The notes under the pieces are model-generated. The model ran no database searches, was not told where the DNA came from, and was given only the letters and a program-made list of their open reading frames with translations. A stretch of 64,000 nt of DNA from assembly GCF_946902915.1 (NCBI RefSeq), contig NZ_CAMPPY010000004.1, forward strand, positions 124,001 through 188,000, written 5' to 3'. Below, piece by piece: positions 17,767 through 28,132 of the stretch. Numbering within the stretch: the first letter of the stretch is position 1; each line of letters begins with the position of its first letter. Position numbers and translations under genes: made by a program. This DNA comes from Streptococcus sp. Marseille-Q5986. GTDB taxonomy: Bacteria > Bacillota > Bacilli > Lactobacillales > Streptococcaceae.

Positions 17767-19797
17767 ATGTTCGATTATAGAGCACTAGTTATTTTGATGA
17801 CTTTGATAGATCATTGTGAGCTATCATTATATGAATTATCTGTTAAGGTGAGCTTACCTATAAAGGAAGTCAAAGAAGGAATAGATTATTTAGTGCCTTA
17901 TCTAGCTAATAAAGGGATAGTGCTGGATAAAAAACAAGGTCGCTATAGTTTATCAAATCGTACGAAGCAGTCTTTGACAGATATTATTAAGTCGGATGAA
18001 TTGGTTTTACCAAAGTCGACACGCTTAGCATTAATCTATCTTTATACTTTTTGCCGATTAGATTTTATATCGAATAATCATTACCAAGACTTTTTGAAAG
18101 TAAGTAAGAATACAACTTTATCTGATATTCAATCATTAAGAAAGAGTATGTTAGATAATGATTTGGAGCTAGGGTACAGTAGAGCAAAAGGTTATACTTT
18201 ACATGGTTCAGAGTGGAATAAGCACCGTTTAGCTTTTCAAATGGTTAGTGAGTTGCTGGAATCCTCCATAGGGATTTGGGGTTTGGATTATGTTTTATCT
18301 AGTTGGGGCTATTCATTAACTTATGATTTGATTGATCAGGTGGTTAAAGATTATTATGAAAAGCTGCAGATAGTACCTATTGTGAATCAATTAAAAGTTT
18401 GCCTTTTCGGTTTAGTATTCATTCTGTGTAGGTATCAAAGGGATGTTGAAAGAGTATGTCTTTCAGAGACATTAGTATCTCCTGTTATTCAAGATATAAC
18501 CACTATTTTATTGGATACAGTGGTTGATTTGGGAATTATAGATACGGTGTTTTCTGAGGATGATTATCGCTATATCACAGTTTTATTATCAAGTTGCTTT
18601 GAAGGTGAAGTAGATGTTGCTCCGGTTTACTTTAATCAATTAACAGAGGCTATTATAAGTAGAATGGAAGATATTTCTTTGTTACATTTTAAACAAAGGG
18701 AAGGATTGAGAGAAAATCTTCGCCGCCACCTTATACCGGCTTACTATAGATTAAAGTTCGGCCTACCTAGTTCAAATGAATATGTATTGCATGTTAAAGA
18801 ACATTATCCTGATTTATTTGAATTAGTCAAAGATTCTTTGATGCCCTTGATGGACGCTATTGACAATCCCATACCTGATAGTGAAACAGCATATTTTGTT
18901 ATCCATTTCGGAGGTTATTTAAAGAAAGCAGATACTTTGCCTCAAAAATGGTATAAAGCAGCAATCATTTGTCCTAATGGTGTTAGTTCTTCATTGATGT
19001 TAAAAGAGAATCTATTAGCATTATTTCCTCAAATTGAGTTTATAGGAACCTCAAAGATTGATGATTTACAGGTGAAAGCTAGTAGTGACTATGATATGGT
19101 TTTTTCTACCATAAAGGTGGAGACAGAAAAGCCAAATTATCTAGTTTCGGTTATGATGACTGAAGAGCAAGCAATACAACTAGTAGAACTAGTGTTAAAA
19201 GATTTTCCGAATTTAGAGTATGGAGATTTTGAGATTGAACAAATCCTGAATATTGTCAAAAGATATGGAATTATTACACAAGAATTGGAATTAAGATTGG
19301 CGTTAAAGAATTATCTTTATCAAAAAAATGATAGAAAGGAAATTGTACCAGTGCTAGAACAACTTATTACCAAAGAAACCTATCAGGTTAGTTCGCAAAA
19401 ATTAGGATGGAAGGAGGCGATTCGTTTAGCAGCTAAACCGCTTTTGGATCAACATAAGGTAACTGAGAACTATCCTGAGGCAATGATTCGAAAAGTAGAA
19501 GAGTTTGGGCCTTTTATTAATTTAGGGAAGGGAGTAGCAATTCCTCACGCTCGGCCAGATGAAGGTGTGAATGAAATAGGAATGTCAATGTTAGTTTTGG
19601 AAGAACCGATTTATTTATTGGACAATCCAGAACAAGAGGTAAGATTGTTGATTTGTATTGCAGCCATTGATAATGAGAGTCATTTAAAGGCTTTGTCACA
19701 TTTAACAACAATTTTAAGAGATAAAAATCATGTTCAAACTTTAATATCATCAAAAAACTATGATGACATTAAAATGATAATTAAACAGGAGGATTAG
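17767..19797 (+). CDS. PRD-containing PTS transcription regulator with EIIB/EIIA-like domains
   Basis: This 676-aa activator is of the BglG/LicR/MtlR type: N-terminal helix-turn-helix (about 1-65), two PRD domains (about 190-400), an EIIB-like domain (IICPNGVSSSLM near 405-425) and a C-terminal EIIA of the fructose/mannitol type (about 530-676, with VAIPHARPDEG carrying the active His). Such proteins are switched by PTS phosphorylation and activate the adjacent transport operon. The IIB gene follows after 3 bases. RBS AGAAAGGAAG. Confidence 0.9.
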   Translation: MFDYRALVILMTLIDHCELSLYELSVKVSLPIKEVKEGIDYLVPYLANKGIVLDKKQGRYSLSNRTKQSLTDIIKSDELVLPKSTRLALIYLYTFCRLDFISNNHYQDFLKVSKNTTLSDIQSLRKSMLDNDLELGYSRAKGYTLHGSEWNKHRLAFQMVSELLESSIGIWGLDYVLSSWGYSLTYDLIDQVVKDYYEKLQIVPIVNQLKVCLFGLVFILCRYQRDVERVCLSETLVSPVIQDITTILLDTVVDLGIIDTVFSEDDYRYITVLLSSCFEGEVDVAPVYFNQLTEAIISRMEDISLLHFKQREGLRENLRRHLIPAYYRLKFGLPSSNEYVLHVKEHYPDLFELVKDSLMPLMDAIDNPIPDSETAYFVIHFGGYLKKADTLPQKWYKAAIICPNGVSSSLMLKENLLALFPQIEFIGTSKIDDLQVKASSDYDMVFSTIKVETEKPNYLVSVMMTEEQAIQLVELVLKDFPNLEYGDFEIEQILNIVKRYGIITQELELRLALKNYLYQKNDRKEIVPVLEQLITKETYQVSSQKLGWKEAIRLAAKPLLDQHKVTENYPEAMIRKVEEFGPFINLGKGVAIPHARPDEGVNEIGMSMLVLEEPIYLLDNPEQEVRLLICIAAIDNESHLKALSHLTTILRDKNHVQTLISSKNYDDIKMIIKQED

Positions 19798-19800
19798 ATA

Positions 19801-20085
19801 ATGTTAAAAATTGGTACAGCTTGTGGTTCAGGATTAGGTTCAAGTTTTATGGTACAGATGAATATTGAATCTGTATTGAGTGATTTGAATGTTTCGGATG
19901 TAGAAGTTGAACATTATGATTTAGGTGGAGCAGATCCAAATGCAGCTGATATTTGGATTGTTGGTCGTGATCTAGCTGATTCAGCTAGTCATCTTGGAGA
20001 TGTTCGTATCTTAAATAGTATTATTGATATGGACGAACTACGAGAATTAATTACTAAAATTTGTGAAGAAAAAGGACTTATATAG
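19801..20085 (+). CDS. PTS EIIB component, ascorbate/lactose-type fold
   Basis: This 94-aa phosphocarrier begins MLKIGTACGSGLGSSFM; C8 is the phosphorylation site in the P-loop. Homologous to UlaB (SgaB). It works with the IIC membrane protein next door; the EIIA function may be supplied by the regulator's C-terminal domain or by another gene, as no separate IIA is present. RBS AGGAGG overlaps the end of the regulator gene. Confidence 0.9.
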   Translation: MLKIGTACGSGLGSSFMVQMNIESVLSDLNVSDVEVEHYDLGGADPNAADIWIVGRDLADSASHLGDVRILNSIIDMDELRELITKICEEKGLI

Positions 20086-20097
20086 GAGGCTAGCGTC

Positions 20098-21444
20098 ATG
20101 ATGAAGTTCATATTGGATATTGTTAGTACACCAGCTATTTTAGTAGCTTTAATTGCAATCTTAGGATTAGTTCTTCAGAAGAAGAAATTACCTGATATTA
20201 TTAAAGGTGGAATTAAGACCTTTGTTGGTTTCTTAGTTGTATCTGGTGGTGCAGGAATTGTACAAAATTCTTTGAATCCATTTGGTACCATGTTTGAACA
20301 TGCTTTTCATTTATCTGGCGTTGTGCCGAATAATGAAGCAATTGTAGCTGTAGCTTTAACAACATATGGCTCAGCTACTGCAATGATTATGTTTGCAGGC
20401 ATGGTGTTCAATATCTTAATCGCTCGTTTTACTCGATTTAAATATATCTTTTTAACAGGGCACCACACTCTATATATGGCGTGTATGATTGCGGTCATTT
20501 TATCAGTTGCTGGCTTTACTAGCTTGCCTCTTATCTTACTAGGAGGATTAGCACTCGGTATTATTATGAGTATTTCCCCAGCATTTGTGCAAAAATATAT
20601 GGTTCAATTAACTGGAAATGACAAGGTGGCTTTAGGTCATTTCAGTTCTTTGGGATATTGGTTGAGTGGTTTTACTGGTAGCCTTATCGGTGACAAATCA
20701 AAATCAACAGAGGACATTAAATTTCCAAAGAGTTTAGCTTTTTTACGTGATAGCACTGTTAGTATTACTTTATCCATGGCAGTTATTTACATTATTGTAG
20801 CTATCTTTGCAGGGTCAGAATATATAGAAAAAGAAATCAGTAGTGGTACAAGTGGTCTAGTTTATGCTTTACAATTAGCAGGTCAATTTGCAGCAGGGGT
20901 ATTTGTTATTTTAGCAGGTGTTCGCCTTATTTTGGGTGAAATTGTTCCAGCCTTTAAAGGTATTTCAGAGCGTCTTGTACCTAATTCAAAACCTGCTTTG
21001 GATTGTCCGATTGTTTATACTTATGCACCCAATGCAGTTCTAATTGGATTTATCTCTAGTTTTGTTGGTGGTTTAGTAAGTATGGCAATTATGATTGCTT
21101 CAGGAACGGTTGTTATCTTACCAGGTGTTGTGCCTCATTTCTTCTGTGGAGCGACTGCAGGTGTCATTGGGAATGCATCTGGTGGTGTTCGTGGAGCCAC
21201 TATTGGAGCATTTTTACAAGGTATTTTAATCAGTTTTCTTCCAGTCTTTTTAATGCCAGTTTTGGGAGGACTTGGTTTCCAAGGATCAACTTTCTCAGAT
21301 GCAGATTTTGGTCTATCAGGAATTATTTTAGGAATGTTGAATCAATTTGGCTCACAAGCAGGCATTGTTATTGGTATTGTTCTTATTCTAGCAGTTATGT
21401 TTGGAGTATCCTTTATTAAAAAGCCATCTGCAAAGGAGGAATAA
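20098..21444 (+). CDS. PTS EIIC component, UlaA/SgaT family
   Basis: This 448-aa membrane permease has about 11 helices and UlaA-like stretches (PDIIKGGIKTFVGFLVVSGG near 32-51, PHFFCGATAGVIGNASGG near 348-365). The family takes up L-ascorbate or related pentitols with phosphorylation. The substrate here is not certain; the two transketolase genes downstream suggest the phosphorylated product enters the pentose phosphate pathway. RBS AGGAGG. Confidence 0.9.
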   Translation: MMKFILDIVSTPAILVALIAILGLVLQKKKLPDIIKGGIKTFVGFLVVSGGAGIVQNSLNPFGTMFEHAFHLSGVVPNNEAIVAVALTTYGSATAMIMFAGMVFNILIARFTRFKYIFLTGHHTLYMACMIAVILSVAGFTSLPLILLGGLALGIIMSISPAFVQKYMVQLTGNDKVALGHFSSLGYWLSGFTGSLIGDKSKSTEDIKFPKSLAFLRDSTVSITLSMAVIYIIVAIFAGSEYIEKEISSGTSGLVYALQLAGQFAAGVFVILAGVRLILGEIVPAFKGISERLVPNSKPALDCPIVYTYAPNAVLIGFISSFVGGLVSMAIMIASGTVVILPGVVPHFFCGATAGVIGNASGGVRGATIGAFLQGILISFLPVFLMPVLGGLGFQGSTFSDADFGLSGIILGMLNQFGSQAGIVIGIVLILAVMFGVSFIKKPSAKEE

Positions 21445-21447
21445 GTG

Positions 21448-22305
21448 ATGATTTTAAGTGAAAATAGAGAAGATGAGTTAAGAAAATTTGCAACAAAAAT
21501 CCGATTAAATACTCTTAGAACATTGAATCATCTTGGATTCGGCCATTATGGAGGGAGTCTATCTATAGTAGAAGTTTTAGCAGTGCTTTATGGTGAAATA
21601 ATGCCGATGACTCCAGAAATATTTGCATCACGAGATAGAGATTATTTTGTTTTATCCAAGGGACATGCTGGACCAGCTTTGTACAGCACACTCTATTTGA
21701 ATGGTTTCTTTGACAAAGAATTCTTATATTCTTTAAATACAAATGGAACCAAATTACCGTCTCATCCTGATAGAAATCTAACGCCGGGCATAGATATGAC
21801 AACTGGCTCTTTAGGACAGGGAATTAGTGTTGCAACCGGACTTGCATATGGTCAGAGAATAAGAAAAAGTCTCTTTTATACCTATGCTATTGTTGGAGAT
21901 GGTGAGTTAAATGAGGGACAATGTTGGGAGGCTATACAGTTTGCTTCTCATCAACAGTTGTCTAATTTAATTGTATTTGTAGACGATAACAAAAAACAAT
22001 TAGATGGTTTTACAAAGGATATTTGTAATCCAGGTGATTTTGTAGAAAAATTCTCAGCATTTGGATTTGAATCCATTAGGGTCAATGGTTCAGATATTAG
22101 AGAAATTTATGAAGGGATTATCCAATTAAAACAGTCAAATAATTCCTCCCCTAAGTGTATTGTATTAGACACTATTAAAGGTCAAGGAGTTCGAGAGCTG
22201 GAAGAAATGAAATCCAATCATCATCTTCGCCCTACTGTAGAGGAGAGACAAATGTTAACTTCAGTTGTAGAAAGATTAAGTCAGGAATTGGAGGAAACAG
22301 AATGA
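21448..22305 (+). CDS. Transketolase N-terminal (thiamine-binding) subunit
   Basis: This 285-aa half-transketolase contains the TPP motif GDGELNEGQ...NLIVFVDDNK (about 149-182) and the histidines typical of the active site (SKGHAGPALY). The start chosen is the ATG 8 bases after GGAGG; a GTG sits immediately before it. Its stop overlaps the start of the C-terminal subunit (ATGA). Split transketolases with UlaA-type PTS genes are common in firmicutes. Confidence 0.92.
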   Translation: MILSENREDELRKFATKIRLNTLRTLNHLGFGHYGGSLSIVEVLAVLYGEIMPMTPEIFASRDRDYFVLSKGHAGPALYSTLYLNGFFDKEFLYSLNTNGTKLPSHPDRNLTPGIDMTTGSLGQGISVATGLAYGQRIRKSLFYTYAIVGDGELNEGQCWEAIQFASHQQLSNLIVFVDDNKKQLDGFTKDICNPGDFVEKFSAFGFESIRVNGSDIREIYEGIIQLKQSNNSSPKCIVLDTIKGQGVRELEEMKSNHHLRPTVEERQMLTSVVERLSQELEETE

Positions 22306-23234
22306 TGAGAAGTACAAAAGAATTACGACATGTGTATAAAGATTTCCTTCTAGAGACTAACCAAAGTTATTCTGATATAGTAGTTTTAGAAGCCGATTTG
22401 TCAAGTTCGATGGTTACTAATAATCTTGAAAAGGACTTTGGAGACCGTTATGTGAATGTTGGAATTATGGAAGCAGAAATGGTCGGGCTTGCAGCAGGGT
22501 TGTCTATTCAGGGGTTTAGACCTTATCTTCATACATTTGGCCCTTTTGCCTCACGAAGGGTATTTGATCAATTATTTATTTCTCTTGGATACGCACAATT
22601 GGATGCTACTGTGATTGGCTCAGATGCAGGAGTAACGGCAGAGATGAATGGTGGAACACATATGCCATTTGAAGACATTGGATTGTTACGTTTAATTCCT
22701 AAATCGATTATTTTTGAAGCAACTGATGATATCCAATTTCGTGAAATCTTGAACCAGACATTAGAATTAAAAGGACTAAAATATATTCGAACAATTAGAA
22801 AAGCTCCAGAGGCTGTATATCAAGGTGGAGAAGATTTCTCTAAAGGCTACATTGAGTTAAGACACGGTGAAGATATTGTAATAGTTGCTTCTGGCATAAT
22901 GGTTGCTCCAAGTATTCGAGTTGCGGATGAACTGTCTAAATTAGGTTATTCAGTAGGTGTGATAGATTTATTTAGAATCAAACCGATACCAGAACAGATC
23001 AAAACAATGTTAAGTGGAAAAACTATATTTACTGTAGAAAACCACAATCAGATAGGTGGAATTGGCAGTGCTTTATGTGAATTATTCTCTGATGATGGAA
23101 TAACAAAAATTCATCGGATGGGTGTTCAAGAAAGATTCGGTCAAGTAGGGAAAATGGATTATCTTCTTAATGAGTATGGTTTGAGTGAATCGAATATAAA
23201 AGAGAAAGTTTTAGAGTTTTATAATGCAAGATAG
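22302..23234 (+). CDS. Transketolase C-terminal subunit
   Basis: This 310-aa partner contains the pyrimidine-binding domain (VGIMEAEMVGLAAGLS, the catalytic Glu in NVGIMEAEM, residues about 48-56) and the transketolase C-terminal domain (about 185-305). It overlaps the N-terminal subunit by four bases. Together they would form the active transketolase for sugars imported by the PTS. It is the last gene of the operon. Confidence 0.92.
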   Translation: MMRSTKELRHVYKDFLLETNQSYSDIVVLEADLSSSMVTNNLEKDFGDRYVNVGIMEAEMVGLAAGLSIQGFRPYLHTFGPFASRRVFDQLFISLGYAQLDATVIGSDAGVTAEMNGGTHMPFEDIGLLRLIPKSIIFEATDDIQFREILNQTLELKGLKYIRTIRKAPEAVYQGGEDFSKGYIELRHGEDIVIVASGIMVAPSIRVADELSKLGYSVGVIDLFRIKPIPEQIKTMLSGKTIFTVENHNQIGGIGSALCELFSDDGITKIHRMGVQERFGQVGKMDYLLNEYGLSESNIKEKVLEFYNAR

Positions 23235-23462
23235 ATGTTAAATACACTTATCTGAAAGAATTTCTGTAAAAATTACATTACGTTATTTAAAGCAAGTGGA
23301 TTAAAAAGCATATTCTGGTCATCAGAAAGTGCCCTGATCCGCTTTGTTGTTTTTAATTTTAAATGTTCATATGCATATAGAATTTTCTGAAAATTCAAGA
23401 TTCTTTTGTTCTTCATGCGAAAATTGTGCTATAATAGTAAAAACTGAAATGGGAGGGATAAG
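23235..23462. promoter_or_regulatory. PTS operon end and ilvD promoter
   Basis: An imperfect hairpin (around 23293-23358, GCAAGTGGAT pairing with ATCCGCTTTG, then GTTGTTTTT) probably ends the PTS operon. TGTGCTATAAT (TATAAT at 23430-23435) is an extended -10 for ilvD. No T-box or leucine-rich leader peptide was seen. Confidence 0.5.
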
Positions 23463-25166
23463 ATGACTGAATTAGATAAACGTCACCGCAGTAGCATTTA
23501 TGATAGCATGGTTAAATCACCTAACCGTGCCATGCTTCGTGCGACTGGTATGACAGATAAGGACTTTGAAACACCGATTGTGGGAGTGATTTCGACTTGG
23601 GCGGAAAATACACCATGTAACATTCACTTGTATGATTTTGGGAAATTAGCTAAAGAGGGTGTCAAATCGGCAGGTGCTTGGCCTGTACAGTTTGGGACTA
23701 TTACTGTAGCGGACGGGATTGCCATGGGAACGCCTGGTATGCGTTTTTCTTTGACATCTCGTGATATTATTGCGGACTCAATCGAGGCGGCTATGGGTGG
23801 CCACAACGTAGATGCCTTCGTTGCTATCGGTGGCTGTGACAAGAACATGCCTGGTTCTATGATTGCCATTGCCAATATGGATATTCCAGCTATTTTCGCT
23901 TATGGTGGAACCATTGCACCGGGAAATCTTGATGGCAAAGATATTGACTTGGTTTCTGTTTTTGAGGGTATCGGAAAATGGAACCACGGTGACATGACAG
24001 CTGAGGACGTAAAACGTCTTGAATGTAATGCTTGCCCTGGGCCTGGTGGTTGTGGTGGTATGTACACTGCTAATACCATGGCGACTGCTATCGAAGTTCT
24101 AGGGATGAGTTTGCCAGGGTCATCCTCTCACCCAGCTGAATCAGCTGATAAGAAAGAAGATATCGAAGCAGCAGGACGTGCTGTTGTTAAGATGCTGGAG
24201 CTTGGTCTCAAGCCATCAGATATCTTGACTCGTGAAGCCTTTGAAGATGCTATCACTGTAACTATGGCTCTCGGTGGTTCTACAAACGCCACTCTTCACT
24301 TGCTTGCCATTGCCCATGCTGCCAATGTTGACTTGTCACTTGAGGACTTCAATACGATCCAAGAGCGTGTGCCTCACTTGGCAGACTTGAAACCTTCTGG
24401 TCAGTATGTCTTCCAAGACCTCTACGAAGTTGGTGGTGTTCCTGCGGTTATGAAGTACTTGTTGGCGAATGGTTTCCTTCATGGAGACCGCATTACATGT
24501 ACTGGTAAGACTGTTGCTGAGAACTTAGCTGACTTTGCAGACCTTACACCAGGTCAAAAAGTTATTATGCCACTTGAAAATCCAAAACGTGCGGACGGTC
24601 CGCTTATCATCTTGAACGGGAACCTTGCCCCTGACGGTGCGGTTGCCAAGGTATCAGGTGTGAAAGTGCGTCGTCACGTTGGTCCAGCTAAGGTCTTTGA
24701 CTCAGAAGAAGATGCGATTCAGGCCGTTCTGACAGATGAAATCGTTGATGGCGATGTAGTCGTTGTTCGTTTCGTTGGGCCTAAGGGTGGTCCTGGTATG
24801 CCTGAGATGCTGTCACTTTCATCGATGATCGTTGGTAAAGGTCAAGGAGACAAGGTTGCCCTCTTGACGGATGGCCGTTTCTCTGGTGGTACTTATGGTC
24901 TGGTTGTTGGACATATCGCTCCTGAAGCTCAGGATGGTGGACCGATTGCCTACCTCCGTACAGGCGATATCGTTACGGTTGACCAAGATACCAAAGAAAT
25001 TTCCATGGCAGTATCCGAAGAAGAACTTGAAAAACGCAAGGCAGAAACAACCTTGCCACCACTTTATAGCCGTGGTGTCCTCGGTAAATACGCCCACATC
25101 GTATCATCTGCTTCACGCGGAGCCGTGACAGACTTCTGGAATATGGACAAGTCAGGTAAAAAATAA
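23463..25166 (+). CDS. ilvD: Dihydroxy-acid dehydratase
   Basis: This 567-aa Fe-S enzyme catalyses the third step of branched-chain amino acid synthesis (dihydroxy acid to 2-keto acid). Cluster cysteines are visible in [11 protein letters not shown] (about 120-130) and [15 protein letters not shown] (about 189-203), with the catalytic region GRFSGGTYG near 472-480. Length is normal. It stands alone rather than with ilvBNC. RBS GGGAGGG. Confidence 0.97.
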   Translation: MTELDKRHRSSIYDSMVKSPNRAMLRATGMTDKDFETPIVGVISTWAENTPCNIHLYDFGKLAKEGVKSAGAWPVQFGTITVADGIAMGTPGMRFSLTSRDIIADSIEAAMGGHNVDAFVAIGGCDKNMPGSMIAIANMDIPAIFAYGGTIAPGNLDGKDIDLVSVFEGIGKWNHGDMTAEDVKRLECNACPGPGGCGGMYTANTMATAIEVLGMSLPGSSSHPAESADKKEDIEAAGRAVVKMLELGLKPSDILTREAFEDAITVTMALGGSTNATLHLLAIAHAANVDLSLEDFNTIQERVPHLADLKPSGQYVFQDLYEVGGVPAVMKYLLANGFLHGDRITCTGKTVAENLADFADLTPGQKVIMPLENPKRADGPLIILNGNLAPDGAVAKVSGVKVRRHVGPAKVFDSEEDAIQAVLTDEIVDGDVVVVRFVGPKGGPGMPEMLSLSSMIVGKGQGDKVALLTDGRFSGGTYGLVVGHIAPEAQDGGPIAYLRTGDIVTVDQDTKEISMAVSEEELEKRKAETTLPPLYSRGVLGKYAHIVSSASRGAVTDFWNMDKSGKK

Positions 25167-25169
25167 ACT

Positions 25170-25203
25170 TAAAAAGCAAGCCAATCTCGGCTTGCTTCTT
25201 TTC
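25170..25203 (+). terminator. ilvD terminator
   Basis: AAGCAAGCC-AATCTC-GGCTTGCTT hairpin followed by CTTTT. Confidence 0.85.
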
Positions 25204-25227
25204 ATCTCCAAAAGTAATTTGCCTGCT

Positions 25228-25367
25228 TATACTCAATAAAAATCGAAGAGCAAACTAGAAAGCTAGGCGCAGGTTGCTCAAAACACTGTTTTGAGGTTGT
25301 GGATAGAACTGACGAAGTCAGTAACCGTACTACGACAAGCCGACGCTGACGTGGTTTGAAGAGTATT
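25228..25367 (-). repeat. BOX element (A-B-C) with shortened boxA
   Basis: boxC (ATACTCAATAAAAATCG), one boxB (GTTTTGAGGTTGTGG...GACGAAGTCAG) and boxA are present. boxA lacks the usual segment between GGTTTGAAGAG and GAGTATTAA. It supplies the stop codon of the minus-strand gene beside it. Confidence 0.9.
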
Positions 25368-25707
25368 AACGAGGTGGCAGTCCAAGGGCAATTCGGCCGT
25401 AGCGACTGATTCGTGTGATTTTCCAAGCAGGCGACCAGGTAACTTCAACCTTGACATCTTCGATACCCTCGATTTGTTTCAGACCTGCGACGATTTCGAT
25501 AGGCAGGCTTTCGGCGCAATCACAGGCAGTATCGGTGAAGGTCATGACAATCTTGCAGAGACCCGTATCATCCAGATTGACTTCATAAATCAATCCTAGA
25601 TTGTACACATCCAATTCCACATCTGTATCAAAAACCTTCGCTAGTTTTTCGATAATTTGGTCTTGTAAGGCCAAAGCACGGTCATTGATTTTGATATCGT
25701 CTCTCAT
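25366..25707 (-). CDS. Metal-sulfur cluster assembly factor (DUF59/MIP18 family)
   Basis: This 113-aa protein has the DUF59 core: VELDVYNLGLIYEV (about 36-49), IVMTFTDTACDCAE with a cysteine pair (C63/C65 region), and VKVEVTWSPAW. Relatives (SufT, PaaD-like) help mature iron-sulfur proteins; its neighbour IlvD is such an enzyme. RBS GGAGGG. The C-terminal stop lies within the adjacent BOX element, so the last residues may be BOX-derived. Confidence 0.88.
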   Translation of the reverse strand: MRDDIKINDRALALQDQIIEKLAKVFDTDVELDVYNLGLIYEVNLDDTGLCKIVMTFTDTACDCAESLPIEIVAGLKQIEGIEDVKVEVTWSPAWKITRISRYGRIALGLPPR

Positions 25708-25873
25708 AGCAGTCCCTCCACCTGATAAATATCCTCTATTTTCTCATAATTCTGACAATTTAGCAAGTTTTTGATGAATTTCTGAAAAGACTCTTTCGAG
25801 ATTTTCTTCTCTTACTGTTTTAATCCCTCTATTTATGGTAAAATGAGACTATTAAGTTTAAAGAGGATTCCCT

Positions 25874-27163
25874 ATGAAATTACAAAAACCAAAAGGAACG
25901 CAGGATATCTTGCCTGCTGAGTCTGCTAAGTGGCAGTACGTTGAGGGCTTTGCTCGTGAAATTTTCAAGCGCTATAACTACGCAGAAGTGCGCACGCCTA
26001 TTTTTGAGCATTACGAGGTTATCAGTCGCTCTGTCGGGGACACAACCGATATCGTAACCAAGGAAATGTATGATTTCTATGATAAGGGTGACCGCCATAT
26101 TACCCTCCGTCCAGAAGGAACTGCGCCAGTTGTTCGTTCCTATGTGGAAAATAAACTCTTTGCCCCAGAAGTGCAAAAGCCAAGTAAATTCTACTACATG
26201 GGACCTATGTTTCGTTATGAGCGTCCACAGGCAGGGCGCTTGCGCCAGTTCCACCAGATTGGTGTTGAGTGTTTTGGCTCTAGCAATCCAGCGACCGATG
26301 TGGAAACAATCGCTATGGCAGCCCATTTCTTGAAAGAAATAGGTATCCAAGGTGTCAAATTGTACCTCAACACTCTTGGAAATCCTGAGAGCCGTGCAGC
26401 CTACCGTCAGGCCTTAATTGACTATTTGACACCACTCAAGGAGACTTTGTCTAAGGATAGCCAACGTCGTTTAGAGGAAAATCCTCTTCGTGTCTTGGAC
26501 TCTAAGGAAAAAGAAGATAAGGTGGCTGTAGAGAATGCACCTTCTATCTTGGACTTCCTTGATGAAGAAAGCCAAGCTCATTTTGATGCTGTGCGTCAGA
26601 TGTTGGAAAATCTTGGAGTAGACTATATCATCGATACTAATATGGTGCGTGGTCTGGACTACTACAACCACACCATTTTCGAATTTATCACTGAGATTGA
26701 GGGCAATGACTTGACGGTCTGTGCAGGTGGTCGCTACGATGGACTGGTTTCTTACTTTGGTGGTCCTGAAACTGCTGGATTTGGTTTTGGACTTGGTGTA
26801 GAGCGCCTGCTTCTCATTCTTGAAAAGCAAGGTGTGGTCCTCCCTATCGAAAACACCCTGGATATCTATATCGCAGTCTTGGGTGAAGGAGCAAATGTCA
26901 AGGCCTTGGAATTGGTACAAGCCCTTCGCCAACAAGGGTTCAAAGCAGAGCGTGATTACCTCAACCGTAAACTCAAAGCTCAGTTCAAGTCAGCCGATGT
27001 CTTTGCGGCTAAGACCCTCATCACGCTAGGAGAGAGCGAAGTCGAAAGCGGACAAGTGACGGTTAAGAACAACCAAACACGAGAAGAAGTGCAAGTGTCC
27101 CTTGAGACCATCAGCCAAAACTTCTCAGAAATCTTTGAAAAATTAGGCTTTTATACTCAATGA
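25874..27163 (+). CDS. hisS: Histidyl-tRNA synthetase
   Basis: This 429-aa class II synthetase has motif 2 [18 protein letters not shown] (about 116-133), the histidine-specific RGLDYY and [11 protein letters not shown], motif 3 [13 protein letters not shown], and a C-terminal anticodon-binding domain. The promoter is an extended -10, TATGGTAAAAT (TAAAAT at 25849-25854). The last codons and the TGA stop are provided by the TATACTCAATGA end of a BOX element. No T-box upstream. Confidence 0.97.
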   Translation: MKLQKPKGTQDILPAESAKWQYVEGFAREIFKRYNYAEVRTPIFEHYEVISRSVGDTTDIVTKEMYDFYDKGDRHITLRPEGTAPVVRSYVENKLFAPEVQKPSKFYYMGPMFRYERPQAGRLRQFHQIGVECFGSSNPATDVETIAMAAHFLKEIGIQGVKLYLNTLGNPESRAAYRQALIDYLTPLKETLSKDSQRRLEENPLRVLDSKEKEDKVAVENAPSILDFLDEESQAHFDAVRQMLENLGVDYIIDTNMVRGLDYYNHTIFEFITEIEGNDLTVCAGGRYDGLVSYFGGPETAGFGFGLGVERLLLILEKQGVVLPIENTLDIYIAVLGEGANVKALELVQALRQQGFKAERDYLNRKLKAQFKSADVFAAKTLITLGESEVESGQVTVKNNQTREEVQVSLETISQNFSEIFEKLGFYTQ

Positions 27164-27259
27164 AAATCAAAAAGCAAACTAGGAAGCTAGCTGCAGGCTG
27201 TACTTGAGTACGGCAAGGTGAAGCGGACGTGGTTTGAAGAGATTTTCGAAGAGTATTAA
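27151..27259 (-). repeat. BOX element A-C without boxB
   Basis: boxC (TATACTCAATGAAAATC...) and boxA (ACGGCAAGGTGAAGC...GATTTTCGAAGAGTATTA) are joined by a short linker, with no boxB. It overlaps the end of hisS. Confidence 0.9.
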
Positions 27260-27403
27260 TGATAGATAAACTGGTCAGGAATTTATTCCTGACCTTTTTC
27301 TTTTTCAAAATGACAAAAATCATAAACTTTTTGACAAATATGTTTGTCAAAAAGAAAAAGATGTGTTACAATGTAAGCAAGTTAAGAAATAGGAGGGAGC
27401 CAC

Positions 27404-27717
27404 ATGTGGGTATGGATTTTGTTTCCTTTTCTCGTCTTGATTTATATGAGTCAATCTAAGAAAATCAAGCGGTTAGAGAAGAGGTTAAAGGTAATCGAAA
27501 GAAAAGAGAAAGGAAATATAGAAATGTCAAGAATTTTAAAAGAATTGATTGGGAAAAACCAACAATCGTTGGACAATTATTTGGCACAGACAACTGGGAA
27601 GTTGTGGATGTTGATGAGGAGTGGGACAAGCTACGTCGTGTTGATAAAAAGGGCAAAGAAAAATTCAAGTTGCAATGTATTGAGGATATCCAAACCGTTG
27701 AATTTGACGGAGAGTAG
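27404..27717 (+). pseudogene. Small membrane-anchored conserved protein, frameshifted
   Basis: The N-terminus MWVWILFPFLVLIYM is a membrane anchor followed by a charged helix (SKKIKRLEKRLKVIERKE). After the AAAAA run at 27554-27558 the original frame produces junk, while the next frame gives a coherent tail (PTIVGQLFGTDNWEVVDVDE... to QTVEFDGE, stop 27715-27717). Adding one A restores a protein of about 104 aa. It is followed by an XRE regulator and membrane protein, a typical small regulatory cassette. It is either a real deletion or a sequencing error. RBS AGGAGG. Confidence 0.7.
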
Positions 27718-27726
27718 GTGTGTAAC

Positions 27727-27933
27727 ATGCAACTAAAAAATCGTCTAAAAGAGCTTCGGGCTCGCGATGACCTCAATCAAACCGAACTGGCCAAGTTAGC
27801 AGGGGTTTCCAGACAGACCATCAGTCTATTAGAACGAGACGAATACACCCCGTCCATTGTGATCGCCTTGAAAATATCTCAGATTTTCAACGAAACAGTC
27901 GAATCGGTATTTCGCTTGGAGGAGGACGAGTGA
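27727..27933 (+). CDS. XRE-family transcription regulator
   Basis: This 68-aa single-domain helix-turn-helix protein (LNQTELAKLAGVSRQTISLLERDEY, residues about 19-43) resembles the YgzD/Cro-like regulators that head operons with small membrane proteins. The ATG at 27727 follows GGAGAGTAGG. Its stop overlaps the next start (TGATG). Confidence 0.88.
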   Translation: MQLKNRLKELRARDDLNQTELAKLAGVSRQTISLLERDEYTPSIVIALKISQIFNETVESVFRLEEDE

Positions 27934-28130
27934 TGAACAAGTATAAAGTGATCTATTATGTAGTTGCCATAGCTTTATTAGTCAGCGTATTTCTACTGAT
28001 TGGGATGGACTTAGGCTGGTTTAATCCTTATCAAAGTGACCAATTTATTTGGGTCTACTTTGCTCTCATCCCAGTAATTGACTGGCTTGAAAAGAAATCC
28101 AAAAACCTAGCAAGTGAAAAAGGAGAATGA
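27933..28130 (+). CDS. Small two-helix membrane protein
   Basis: This 65-aa protein has two hydrophobic helices (about 4-24 and 35-52) and a charged KKSKNLASEKGE tail. It is coupled to the upstream XRE regulator by a TGATG overlap. Function unknown; such proteins commonly accompany this regulator type. Confidence 0.7.
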   Translation: MNKYKVIYYVVAIALLVSVFLLIGMDLGWFNPYQSDQFIWVYFALIPVIDWLEKKSKNLASEKGE

Positions 28131-28132
28131 AT

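Noticed and set aside
25880..26350. 156-codon minus ORF within hisS
   Set aside because: Shadow ORF; hisS is clearly the gene.
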